From the NCBI GenBank assembly GCA_039696685.1, contig CP155566.1:496001-560000 (forward strand): a stretch of 64,000 bases of DNA. The letters run 5' to 3'. The notes below the pieces were generated by a model that saw only the letters and a list, made by a program, of their open reading frames with translations, was not told the DNA's origin and did not search any database. This DNA is from Vibrio sp. CDRSL-10 TSBA. Its GTDB lineage: Bacteria; Pseudomonadota; Gammaproteobacteria; Enterobacterales; Vibrionaceae. Below are positions 19,836 through 29,359 of the stretch, in pieces. Position 1 is the first letter of the stretch; each line of letters opens with the position of its first letter. The position numbers and the translations under genes are program-made.

Positions 19836-20198
19836 TCACCTTTGGCGCAGGACCGACTCCATGATGGTGCTCATTTGATCTTTGGTGGTATCAATCCGGT
19901 TCAGCACGGCCTTGATGGTCGGCACACCGATTTGCGCAGCTTTAACATCGTTGGTCAGCCAGAGTTTGAGTAAACCGCCAAGACGGCCAAGATCGCCGTT
20001 TACCTTAACCAGTTCTCGTACTTGCTCAGCATCGACGACGCTTTTCACTTGGCGTCCCTGACCAATTCTGCGCAGGTAAGTGGATACGCTCAGCCCGGCT
20101 TGTTTGGCGTTGGCTTCAATCAGTTCACGCTCTTCCGGCAGGCAATAGACTTTGATTGGTGTCGTATTCTTCCTGGTGACTTTCTGTGAATGATTCAT
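19836..20198 (-). CDS. traJ: Relaxosome protein TraJ, oriT recognition
   Basis: A small DNA-binding protein of 120 residues that recognises the oriT inverted repeat and guides TraI to the nick. The PIKVYCLPEERELIEANA opening and the NGDLGRLGGLLKLWLT block match RP4 TraJ closely; the fold is ribbon-helix-helix-like. It is transcribed away from oriT directly into traI, as in RP4. The matching inverted repeat is seen in the oriT at 20285-20325. Confidence 0.93.
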   Translation of the reverse strand: MNHSQKVTRKNTTPIKVYCLPEERELIEANAKQAGLSVSTYLRRIGQGRQVKSVVDAEQVRELVKVNGDLGRLGGLLKLWLTNDVKAAQIGVPTIKAVLNRIDTTKDQMSTIMESVLRQR

Positions 20199-20233
20199 GT
20201 GTTGCCTCCGTCTCGAACCGTCTGTTACTGACT

Positions 20234-20345
20234 CGGCCCCGCAGGGCAGGATTAGCGTTGAGCGCCTTGGCGCGAATAAGGGAAGTGAAGTGGTAACCGT
20301 CGACTTGTCGGGGGGACCACTTCACCTATCCTGCCCGCAATATCA
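20234..20345. other. Origin of transfer, RP4/IncP type
   Basis: The segment follows the RP4 oriT element by element: GCAGGATTAGCGTTGAGC, then CGCGAATAAGGGA, then an inverted repeat GTGAAGTGGT (20285-20294) with ACCACTTCAC (20316-20325) as TraJ site, then ACTTCACCTATCCTGCCCG. By comparison with RP4 the nick would fall after ATCCTG, between 20333 and 20334 on the plus strand. Its position beside traJ and traK supports the assignment. Confidence 0.92.
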
Positions 20346-20541
20346 CCCGCAACTGTGTTTTGGATATCGCAGGTATGCTGCGCTGCTGTCGCGCAATTGC
20401 GCGTAAACCATCCCAAAAGCAGGCAAAAACACGAACAAACCACATCAATACTAGCGAAAAACACACAAAGTTGTGTCTGCGTTGCGCGTTGGTAGCGCCG
20501 CGACTGCGAGCTGACAGCGGGAAAACGGCGTGGCTGCGTAT

Positions 20542-20886
20542 TCATATCAAGTCCTGCGTATTTGGCTTGGCATCAAACGAAAATCCGCTGATCTTGCGAG
20601 AAACGTTTTGCTTCTCTTTCGCTGGCTTATTGGTTGTGCAGGGCTTGGGGGCTTTCGTGATGTACTGCTTTACGTAGCGCAGAAACGTTTCATAGCGGAA
20701 CGAGATATATTTCTGCTCCGTCAGGTATTCCCAAATGGTTTTGAGGTTATATCCGGTCTCAATGCTTTCCTCTACGAAGGGTTGAACGCCAAGGAAGGTT
20801 GCCAGGACTTCCTGCTTGGTCGGAGGGCGAGTTTTGGGCTGGCGCTGAATAATCCAGGCTTGCAGCTCTTTGACGTAATCCGACAT
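20542..20886 (-). CDS. traK: oriT-binding protein TraK
   Basis: A protein of 114 residues that in RP4 wraps the oriT leading region to help relaxosome assembly. YVKELQAWI near the start, ESIETGYNLKTIWEYL, SFRYETFLRYVKQYI and the tail GFSFDAKPNTQDLI match RP4 TraK. The ATG at 20886 with GAGGAAG upstream is preferred. It is transcribed towards oriT, whereas RP4 traK is transcribed away from it, so the gene is inverted compared with RP4. It begins one base after the stop codon of the upstream regulator. Confidence 0.9.
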   Translation of the reverse strand: MSDYVKELQAWIIQRQPKTRPPTKQEVLATFLGVQPFVEESIETGYNLKTIWEYLTEQKYISFRYETFLRYVKQYITKAPKPCTTNKPAKEKQNVSRKISGFSFDAKPNTQDLI

Positions 20887-20887
20887 C

Positions 20888-21133
20888 TCAAGCTTCCTCC
20901 ATATTGTCCGGGGTAGCCTGGTCAATTAAGTTGGCGATATCGGAGACTTTGAAGTAAACGCGTCTGCCAATTTTGAGTCGATTGGGTTTCAGCTTATTGG
21001 CTAAATCGCAGTTAGTGCGAAGAGTAATTCTCAAGCCTTCAGGACTGCGATGCAGGATCTCTGCAACCTGGGTAAACGAAAGCAGCGGAGAATTGCCGTA
21101 TTTGTTGTACAACCATTCTTCAGTCGTCATCAT
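20888..21133 (-). CDS. Small helix-turn-helix regulator
   Basis: An 81-residue protein with a LSFTQVAEILHRSPEGLRITLRTN helix-turn-helix (about 18-42) and a MerR/excisionase-like KIGRRVYFKVSDIANLID wing. Such proteins act as plasmid regulators or excision directionality factors. AAGGAG precedes the ATG at 21133. It is the first gene of the mobilisation operon and overlaps the traK ribosome region, so it may control transfer or excision of the island. Confidence 0.75.
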   Translation of the reverse strand: MMTTEEWLYNKYGNSPLLSFTQVAEILHRSPEGLRITLRTNCDLANKLKPNRLKIGRRVYFKVSDIANLIDQATPDNMEEA

Positions 21134-22012
21134 TTTGCTCTCCTTCCTTACACTCGTGAATGATTGGGATAATGGCCCACGAGAACACCCTTGAAGCCTA
21201 TTTTGCTAAACGGTGGTGTGGGGAACTATTGAAGGATAATCATAAGATAAATGTGTCGTCAAATGCGTTTAATTGCTGCAAATTTTCATTAAATGTCGGT
21301 ATTTGAACCTAAATTAGACAAAGTTTAGCTATACTTTTGTTGCGTTTTCTTTTGTTTTTGCCTTTTTAGAATGGCTTTTTTAGCCGCTAAAATTCAGAAA
21401 AGGGATATATTTATTTCGATATATCGAAATTAAATGGGTTATTAGCAGTTTTGTTTTCTTAATCAATTGTTTTTATTGGTTTATTTGATTTTTCACGTTG
21501 GGCGTTTAACTGTTTAAAAGGGAGGGGAATATAGAGTGTTCAGGTTGTAGACGGTGAATTGACAGAGATAGTGACGAGACTAAGAAAAGTTGTAGTTAAA
21601 TTACTAAAGGATCTTAAAACAAACCTTTTTATTCCTAAATATTCTATTTTTTTATGAAATTGAGATCTGATGTTTTCACTAAATAGGAGATAAGTCTTGA
21701 GTCCTCATGGTCGTGCCCCTTAAATGTCAATAAGTACGATTTTCTGAGAGAGGTTGTGAGGCAATGTTATGGTGGTGTTATTGACATTGAGGGGTATGTG
21801 GCAGCTTTAACGACGCCCCATGTATGGAAAGCAGTGTCAGCTCGTCCTGGCTGAAACACTTTCTGCTCTAAAAATAGTTATGCTGATCACTTAATCAATG
21901 GTTTCCACTCTCTCATGTTCCTAATAAACGTGCAGTTGGGTAAACTGATTTAATGCGTTTTTTGTTGTATATAGTAATTGTATATGACGCTTAACTTTAC
22001 GAGGTATGTATC
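21134..22012. other. Long AT-rich leader between the transfer and phosphoesterase genes
   Basis: No gene is seen. The segment presumably holds the divergent promoters of the mobilisation operon and the phosphoesterase gene. It contains a copy of the TTTTAGCCGCTAAAATT palindrome (near 21378) and an imperfect inverted repeat pair, CCCCTTAAATGTCAATAA (21716-21733) with TTATTGACATTGAGGGG (21778-21794), related to repeats beside the integrase genes. Confidence 0.5.
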
Positions 22013-22087
22013 ATGGTTGAAGATCCAAAAAAGTTTTTTGTATGGAATCATTTTCTACCTGTGCCGTCATTAGCAACTCAGGGATAA
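22013..22087 (+). CDS. Possible 24-codon leader peptide or gene remnant
   Basis: An ATG preceded by ACGAGG opens a 24-codon frame (MVEDPKKFFVWNHFLPVPS and five more residues) that ends in TAA. It lies 113 bases before the phosphoesterase gene. The sequence reads like real protein and may be the start of a lost gene or a leader peptide. There is no homology that I recognise. Confidence 0.3.
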   Translation: MVEDPKKFFVWNHFLPVPSLATQG

Positions 22088-22199
22088 TACACTTAAAGAA
22101 ATGGACTATCATCGAGATAGCACAACAGCTTAGAGCTTTTTATTGGCACATGACTCAATAAAAGCAGACGTCTCAATGTTGGAGAATAGGATTTAAAGA

Positions 22200-25100
22200 A
22201 TGGATAATGGGCTATTTGTCGTTATTAGCGATATACATGCAAGACAAAATAACTGTGATGAAGTTAATAAACGACTTACTGAACTAAAAGAATGGATAAA
22301 AAGAAAGTGTATATGTGGTGAATATAGTTCTGTAGCGATACTAGTAGCTGGTGATATTGCTTTTAGTGGCTCTAGTGAAGAGTACGACCTAATACGATCG
22401 TCTTTCAAATCTCTTTCAGATGAATTCAAAGTAATACTCACTCCAGGTAACCATGACCATGATTTTTCCAAATATACAGGCGGAGCTCGTGATGTATTGA
22501 TAAGTTCAAAGGGTTTTACTTTTGACGAATCTGTCTATCAAATTGTAGCAGCTGGCCAACAAGATTATTTTGATTTTGAATCTGATATTTGTAACGTTGA
22601 GGCTTCTAGCTCCACTCTGCTATCCAAAGAATTTAAACTTAGTAATAACGTATCTATACAAACAATAAATACAGCATGGTGCTCACAAATTAATGAAAAA
22701 GGTGGAGACCTAACTGTTTCCTATTAACCAGCTAATAGAGCCTTCTGGCAATGAGGAAATCAAGATTGTATTCTTTCATCATCCGCTAAGCTGGTTAGAA
22801 CCAAATAACAATAAGGAGGTTAGAAACTTCCTTAATAGCAATAGAAATATCATTATATCTGGTCATGAACACATCGAAACTAGTTTTAAAGTTGAAACTG
22901 ATAATAACAAGACACTAATCGTTGAAACTTGTTCATTTCATGATATTCATGTAGATGATAACGGGTTTATTAGCTTTACCATAGAGAATGAAGATATTTT
23001 AATAGAAAAACACATTTGGGAAGGCGATCATTTTACTAGTTTAGAAAACAAAAAAAGAAGTGATATAATAGACTCTAGCTCTTTATATTTTAACGGGTTC
23101 AAAGTAAGGGATAGTTACTATGAAATGTTAGTTGATGTTGGTATAGGATTCTCTCATCCAGAAAAAGACGAACTTAACATCCATGATATTTTTATATACC
23201 AGAATGTAAAAAACATTGACTCAAACTCAACTACAACTATTAAAAGAGAAAGCTCTAGAGATATTTTTTCTAGATACCCTGATGATAATATAGCTCTATC
23301 AGGAGAAGAAAGCATTGGTAAAACCTCGCTTTTAAAGAAACTTTGCCTTGATACATTAAATGATGGTAAGTTTTCTGTATTCTTAGATGGCTCTGATATA
23401 AATAGAGCAGATAGATTCAAAGATAGTAAAATAGAAGAGTATATAAAAAATCAATATGAAGATTTTAGCTTCGATAGATTATTATCAAATAGTCAAGATA
23501 GATACATATTTATAGACAACTTTAATTTGGTGAAGGGGGATGAGAAATCTTTATTAAATCTAATTAAAACCCTAAGGAAATATTTTACCAAGTTAATATT
23601 AACTGTTTCTGATTCATACACATTAAATCACGATAAAATAAAAGGTGATGGCATATTAAATGAGTCATTTACCAAACTAGAGATACTTAAGTTAGGTCAT
23701 GCTTCTCGTTGGGAACTGATAACTAAATGGAACAACTTAAAATATGAATGTAGAGAGTCAACACAAGAATTAATCGTTAGAACAGATCATGCTAATAAAG
23801 AAATTAGTCGACTAATAGGAAGAAATTATGTTCCTTCAACTCCTTTCTTTCTATTGACAATGTTACAGTCCATGGATACGAGCATAGCGGCAGAATTAAA
23901 TACTAGTTCTTATGGTCATTATTATCACTACTTAATTACATGTAGTTTAGGTCTAGCTGGCGTAAAAAAAGATAAACTAGATGGAATATTTACCTATATT
24001 ACTGAGATGTCTTATTTTTTCTATAACTCAGAACATAAAGAGCTATCAAGAGACGCACTGTGGGAGTTTAACTCTAAGATCAATGAAGAGTATACGCTTA
24101 AGATAGATTGTGACAGTAGGCTAAATCAGCTTGTTTCTGCAAAAATAGTCAAAGAAAATAACGGTTACTATTCATTTAGATATCCTTATGTATATTACTA
24201 TTTCTTATCTAAATATTTATCTGACAATCTATCAGATGATGGTGTTCAAAATATTGTTTCAAACCTTATATCAGGTTTAGATAAAAGAAAAAACATGAAT
24301 ACATTAATGTTTTTAACTCATCATTCAAAGGATAATCGTATACTTGATGGTATAGTTGGTCACTCCAAAACTATACTATCCGATTACAATACCTCTCGTC
24401 TAGACGAAGATGTACTCTTTATTAACAACATAATTGATGAATTAAATTTAGAGGAATTTGTATTTGTTGAAGGTAATGTTCAAGAAAATAGGATTAAAGC
24501 TGCCAAAGAACAAGAAGAATATGAAGATATTCAACAAAATCATGAGGCAGAGTTTGATGATAGCGTTCATGAAGAAGATAGTAATAAGCAATATTCATCA
24601 TTAAACAATCTATTGCGAGACTTTAACCTCGCTTTCAAGTCAGTTGATTTAATTGGACAACTGACCAGAAACTATCATGAGTCTCTAAAAACTGAACCAA
24701 AAGTAAATCTTATAACGGAGGCAATAGAAGCACCATTACGAGCATTAGAAGCAATCTTAAATATAATGCGTGAAGATCATGAAACACTTATAGATATGCT
24801 CAAGAAAAAGATTAAGGAAGAATTTGAAGTACCAGATAAGTCTAAAAATGATATTGATTTAATAGCTAGGCAGCTTTTATTCAACATGGTTAGAGTTGTA
24901 TCATATTCAATAATAAAAAAAATATCTTCTTCGATTGGAAGTAGAGATCTTATCCCTCTTATAGAAAAGGCTTACAGTAGTAAAGACAAGTCCAATGCTA
25001 TAAGGTTAATTGAACTTTCAGTTCAATTAGATTTGGGTAATTTAGGGTCTATTGAAAAAATAAAGAAAATGAGAAGAGATTTTAAAATAAATACCGTATC

Positions 25101-25251
25101 AGGAAATGTTTTAAGGGATCTAATTGTTGACTACCTATACATGTTTGAAGACTCAGAACGCAACAGGAAAGCTGTTTGTTCTGCGCTTAAAATAAATTAC
25201 ATTCCAATGCAAAGCCATCAACAACAAAAGCTGATATCAAAAACTTCATAA
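22200..25251 (+). CDS. Metallophosphoesterase fused to a STAND/AAA-type NTPase (one apparent frameshift)
   Basis: A protein of about 1016 residues, probably an NTP-driven anti-phage effector. Residues 1-300 form a calcineurin-like phosphoesterase with all signature motifs: SDIHARQ (D11, H13), AGDIAFSG (D52), PGNHDHD (N84, H85), FFHHP and SGHEHIE. Residues about 340-640 form a P-loop NTPase with Walker A GEESIGKTSLL and Walker B YIFIDNF. A helical C-terminal region ends the protein. The frame breaks at TTT 22717-22719 (GTTTC); reading GTTC joins GDLTV to PINQLIEP, and motifs on both sides then belong to one domain. Very AT-rich. A terminator hairpin follows. Confidence 0.82.
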
Positions 25252-25256
25252 TATAT

Positions 25257-25290
25257 ACAACCCGTCATGACATCTTCATGGCGGGTTGTT
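25257..25290 (+). terminator. Terminator after the phosphoesterase/NTPase gene
   Basis: ACAACCCG(TCATGA) pairs with (TCATGG)CGGGTTGT around a short loop, 6 bases after the stop codon at 25251. The T run is short. Confidence 0.65.
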
Positions 25291-25354
25291 GGGAATCTGA
25301 TTTTCTACTATCCAGCACTTTAAAGATTATATCTTTGTCGATAAGTGAATGTTG

Positions 25355-25449
25355 CCCCCCCCCCCAAGTGTCAACAAACCAGTCTCATCCACTGAGTACA
25401 GCCAGGTCACATCGGCACAAACCTCATTTCATTGACACTTGAGGGGCGG
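25355..25449. repeat. Inverted-repeat element with an 11-C tract, copy b
   Basis: CCCCCCAAGTGTCAACAA (left arm, about 25360-25377) and CATTGACACTTGAGGGG (right arm, 25430-25446) flank about 50 bp. A near-identical element with the same interior sits next to the intact integrase at 38476-38563. The left arm here runs into eleven consecutive C residues (25355-25365), a tract prone to slippage. Confidence 0.6.
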
Positions 25450-25455
25450 TGTTGG

Positions 25456-25585
25456 CTAAGCCTTTCTCCCTTTGGCAATTGCGTCCAGGTCTTCGGCTCT
25501 GAGGTGAGTGTAGCGGCGTAGCATCTGCATTGATTTGTGGCCGCTGATGCTGCGACTTGCCGATCACTTAGTCCGCCTTCAACCA
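25456..25585 (-). pseudogene. Truncated second copy of the integrase 3' end
   Basis: About 130 bp match the last codons of the intact integrase gene (38573-38715), including the region around SGHKSMQMLRRYTHL, but with a 15-base deletion and scattered changes. The similarity stops abruptly at 25585, where the HipT gene end begins. It shows that an earlier integrase gene of the same kind stood here, so the island is a fusion of at least two elements. Confidence 0.85.
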
Positions 25586-25589
25586 TGTA

Positions 25590-26636
25590 TTAAACAGCAA
25601 CATGCTCTAATTGACCCAAATAGTTGACTCGACTCAATATCCATTCAGCGACTTTCTCTACGTGCTCTGGCAGCATGAAACTATTACGGTAGATATCGAG
25701 AATCGCCTCTTGCTTGGCGCACAACTCTTTGATCATTTTGGTCGCCAGTTTAGGGTTGAGACCAATATTTTGTGCGAAGGTGAGAAAGTCATAGCCGGTG
25801 TAGGTACTATGTGATTGATAGCCACTGGTATTGAAATTATCGCCTTCTTCACTCGCGAGAAGAGGTAGTGCTAATGGGTTCTCGTTTGCGATGTAGCCAG
25901 GATAGGGCGCTATAGATACGTAATCATAGATTGGCGCGAGTCGCGTGGCCTCTTGTTCCGGTAGCAGCAAACCAATGTTTCTAAGGTGTAGGTCATTATT
26001 ACCGAGAAAGTAGGCGACGAGTATTCGGTTAAACAGCTCTTTCTTAAAGTTTAAGCTGCCGTCTACTTGATGAATTAAGAACTTACAGACTTGCTCGTAG
26101 CTCACATATCCTTCGGCATCACCTTCTGTCTTGCCGTACTTTTCCGGCACGGCCATAGCGGCATCCAGTTGCTCCTGATGAATCGCCTCTTCACCTGCGT
26201 TTAAGCGGTCATAGCGCTTAATCATAAAGGCGAGTTCACCTTCTCCGTCTGGCTCGTTAAATCGAACTAATCCAAATGGAGGTGTATCGAAACCGAGGAA
26301 TTTCATCACTAACATGGTTGCGTGTTCGTTTTCGGCAAGATGAGGAAATTCTTCTGGTGAGGGCTTGAGAATAAATAGCGCCTTATCCTCCACAACCCCT
26401 AGCTGATTCTCGTCATTAATAGCCAGAGAAAGCTTGGGTTGATAACCGGAAATACTCATGCCTTTTTGTTTCTTTGGCAACTCAGTAACAAATTCAGCGC
26501 GCGAAAAAGGCAATTGGATCTGAAATCTATTCGAACCTAGTAGGGTTTTGATCTCCCCCTTTTTATACTCGACTTGTTCTCTATTTTGTTCATTGAGTTC
26601 ATCGAGGCTAATGAGGCTTCTATTGCTCGGATACAT
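25590..26636 (-). CDS. hipT: HipA/HipT-family toxin kinase
   Basis: A Ser/Thr kinase toxin of 348 residues. The Gly-rich loop reads MSISGYQPK, with the paired serines seen in HipT; the catalytic loop is NNDLHLRNIGLL and the metal loop APIYDYVS. It lacks the N-terminal domain of classic HipA, which is supplied by the separate HipS gene upstream. This matches the three-part HipBST system, where HipT phosphorylates a target such as TrpS and autophosphorylates in the loop. Its start overlaps hipS by 17 bases. Confidence 0.85.
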   Translation of the reverse strand: MYPSNRSLISLDELNEQNREQVEYKKGEIKTLLGSNRFQIQLPFSRAEFVTELPKKQKGMSISGYQPKLSLAINDENQLGVVEDKALFILKPSPEEFPHLAENEHATMLVMKFLGFDTPPFGLVRFNEPDGEGELAFMIKRYDRLNAGEEAIHQEQLDAAMAVPEKYGKTEGDAEGYVSYEQVCKFLIHQVDGSLNFKKELFNRILVAYFLGNNDLHLRNIGLLLPEQEATRLAPIYDYVSIAPYPGYIANENPLALPLLASEEGDNFNTSGYQSHSTYTGYDFLTFAQNIGLNPKLATKMIKELCAKQEAILDIYRNSFMLPEHVEKVAEWILSRVNYLGQLEHVAV

Positions 26637-26947
26637 GGTCTTCTAACCTCAACAGTTGGACTGCACCAAGTAAATTTTTACCGTTGGACAGCAGCATACC
26701 CAGCGGATCGTTTTCATCAATTTTTTGTAGTTTCTGAGTAGCGCTTCTTCAGCCATCCTTCGGGGGCAAGACTGAGGAAAAAAGGATGCAGCTCTTTACT
26801 CTCAAATGGCCCATCGGCGACAGGCATACTCAGCGATAAGCTCCGGCCTCGATAACCAGGTTCATATTCGAATAGATAACCTTGTTCGTTTTGAGTCAAA
26901 ACACCGCAAAACTTGCCGTACAAAAGAACTTTTACTTTTCGATCCAT
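26620..26947 (-). CDS. hipS: HipS-like protein, separate HipA N-terminal domain (one apparent frameshift)
   Basis: About 108 residues equal to the N-terminal subdomain of HipA: KVKVLLYGKFCGVLTQNE, then SLSMPVADGPFESKELHPFF and LAPEGWLKKRY. The frame breaks at TTT 26731-26733 (GAAAC on the coding strand); reading GAAC continues into YSELQKIDENDPLGMLLSNG and a stop at 26620. In HipBST this protein is the antitoxin that holds HipT inactive. It overlaps hipB by 16 bases and hipT by 17, so the three are translationally coupled. Confidence 0.8.
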
Positions 26948-27252
26948 ATTTTCATTCCGAGTTCATTCGCAACGGCTAAAAAGTTATCCAGCGAAGTCTT
27001 ACTTGGGTCTTTAAGCATTCGTTTTATCGTTGATTTAGAAATATCCGTCTGCAATTCAAGGTCTTCTAATGAGATACTCTTCTTGCGTGATTGCATATCA
27101 TCAATCAGAGTGTTGGTCTCGTAAATTGAGTAACTTGAAATAGGGCGGTTGCTTGAGGCTTCAACGTTGCTAAGCATCTCTTCGAAAACTTCGTGAATTT
27201 CGGACTCAAGCTTAGTTGTGAGATTGCGAAGTTGTAGCACTTTAGGATTCAT
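26932..27252 (-). CDS. hipB: HipB-like helix-turn-helix antitoxin/repressor
   Basis: A protein of 106 residues; the C-terminal half holds an XRE-type helix-turn-helix (SLEDLELQTDISKSTIKRML, about 60-80) followed by FLAVANELGMKIWIE. The N-terminal half is a helical extension. As the first gene of the operon it should repress the promoter and may also bind HipT. The long N-terminal part is unusual for HipB. Confidence 0.8.
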   Translation of the reverse strand: MNPKVLQLRNLTTKLESEIHEVFEEMLSNVEASSNRPISSYSIYETNTLIDDMQSRKKSISLEDLELQTDISKSTIKRMLKDPSKTSLDNFLAVANELGMKIWIEK

Positions 27253-27407
27253 AGCGTTGCCTCTGGTATGTCAAATATGAACCATATGTCGGTTTTTTAT
27301 AAATATAAGCTCAAAAATGGGCCGTGTAAACTGCTTGGGTGTCATTGATGAGCTTTATATTATTTTAGATAGGTAAATGGCTCATATTGGAGCCTTTAGT
27401 GCTCCAG

Positions 27408-29218
27408 CTATTGTTCTTCTGGCTCAAACCAAGTAGACCGAAAATCAAACCAACCTAAGTTATTGAGGTGTATACCCTGAGCGTTTTCTGGACCTTTAAG
27501 GCGCATCCAATGGTGAAATTGTGGTTGCAGCCAACCTGAATGTACCACTTGCCAAATTAGATGTTCGGAGCTCATATCACCACTACGCCATTGATTGTGC
27601 CAGTGATGCAACAGATCGTTATCTCTGCCACAGATGGATCTGCGCATCAGCGATGAGCCTAGCAGCCAAGCGCCAACATGCCAGGTTTCTGGGACTGGAA
27701 AATTGATGGTACCCAACCAGATATCAATATTATCAGCCGTACCTTGCGCCCACTGTTCATAAGGCAACTCAATTAGCTCGAGAGCAATATTGTTACGCTT
27801 TAGTAAGGTAGCCATCGCATTGGCGAGAGCTGGAAACTCAGGATGATGATCATGATAGGCCAAGCGAAGCGCAGTGTTTGATACTGTATCTTTAAAAGGA
27901 GAAGTGGCATGTATCGGTGCGATCCGGTGGCACCAATTGGGCAGTAAACTGGTTGCTGGCACCCACAAATGACGAATAACTGGACTCAGTTTCTTGTGAT
28001 ATGGAGTAAGGATTCAGAATTTGCTGCAACCAAGCCCGGTTTTCAGGCTGCTGCCACTTGTCAGAGTGACTATCGCACAGCAGAAAATATCCCCCTTGTT
28101 CTAAAAACATTTCTTCAAAACGGTCAGAAGGCCCTCCAGTCAGATCAGATGCAACACCTGAGATATATTCTTTGTCACTCAAACTTGAACTCAACCACGT
28201 TGCATTTGCTTCGGTTGATAGTGATTGTTTTGTCTCTTCCGCTTCTTGATCGGATTTATTGGTTAAATTCGTCCACATCAGGATATCGACCTGATCAAGA
28301 AGAGCTCTTAAGCCAAAATAACCATCAAAGGCTTTAAGACATAAACGGCGTTCGTCATTTTGTATCACTTGGTAGGGGCCTGTACCAACAGGTAAGCGCG
28401 CAAAATGCTCTATTTCAGCATGGTTAGCAGGTAGGATCAGTGCTGAGGATGTAGCCAACAGTTGTGGGAAGTTATCATCCTCTGCACTGAGTTCAAACTC
28501 CACACAATGCGGTCCGATGATTTTTATCTGCTCAATATGTGAAAAAAGGGCGTGCTTACGAGCACGGTTAAGGGAGGTGACCACATCGTCACTAGTTAAC
28601 GGACGACCATCGTGAAATTGAACCGCAGGTCTTATATAGAAACGCCAGATAGATGGGGTAAGTTGTCTCCAATGATGAGCTAAGTCTCCTTCGACTTCAC
28701 CTATTTCCTCTTTTATTCGGGTTAATCCACTGAAGATCTGACGAACAAGGTGACGCTCTGAGCGGCGCAAAGGTGTTCCCGGGTACAAATTGTACATAGT
28801 CCGATAGTAAGGAACACGCAGAAACCTGGTTGTCTGGGTTAATACTAAACCCCAGCTTTGAGCGCAATAATGGCGCAACTAAGTGCTTGTTTGTTCCGAG
28901 AAGATCAATGGCCTCGTTGAAGCGACCTTTATCAATTAAGTTTTCAGCTTTTCTACTAAGTAACTGGTTTTTATTGCTTAATAGCGTTAGTGTTGAGCGT
29001 TTCCCTCGCCCGAATTCCCCTTGCCAATCAATCCATCCGGACTCTTGCATTTGAAGTAGAAGATTTCGCATGTGCCGTTTGGTACAAAAAAGGCAGTCAG
29101 ACAGCTCTTGTAATGTTACCGACACACTGCTTTCGCCAAAGTGGTTAAGCAGCTTGAGATATTGTTGTTCGAGTCTGTTGCTGGCCATAAAAGAGGAACT
29201 TATTTTATTTGAATTCAT
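27408..29218 (-). CDS. SgrR-like regulator with solute-binding domain (two apparent frameshifts)
   Basis: About 602 residues: an N-terminal SgrR-type winged helix (SVSVTLQELSDCLFCTKRHMRNLL) then an SBP_bac_5-type solute-binding domain (FHDGRPLTSDDVVTSLNRARK, LPVGTGPYQV). E. coli SgrR activates the small RNA SgrS under sugar-phosphate stress; this paralogue probably senses another solute. The frame breaks at AAA 28822-28824 and TTT 27990-27992; reading GTTC and GAAC on the coding strand restores INPDNQVLRVPYYR and SQELSPVIRHLWVPATSLL. It is divergent from the shikimate-dehydrogenase-like gene and may control it. Confidence 0.82.
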
Positions 29219-29359
29219 CAATTTTTAATCACCTCAATTTAGACCATTCTATTTCCATCAACAAGGCATACCTCACTATGAGCAAGCGAGTATTCCAAGA
29301 TCTCGAGGCATTTTTGCCGTAGTTCTACCTATTCGTGAATAAAGAAATGGAAAGTTTTG

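Noticed and set aside
22013..22133. Extension of the 24-codon frame to 39 codons by removing one G at 22081-22083
   Set aside because: The site is not GAAAC/GTTTC, so it does not fit the error pattern seen elsewhere, and there is no homology to support the longer product.
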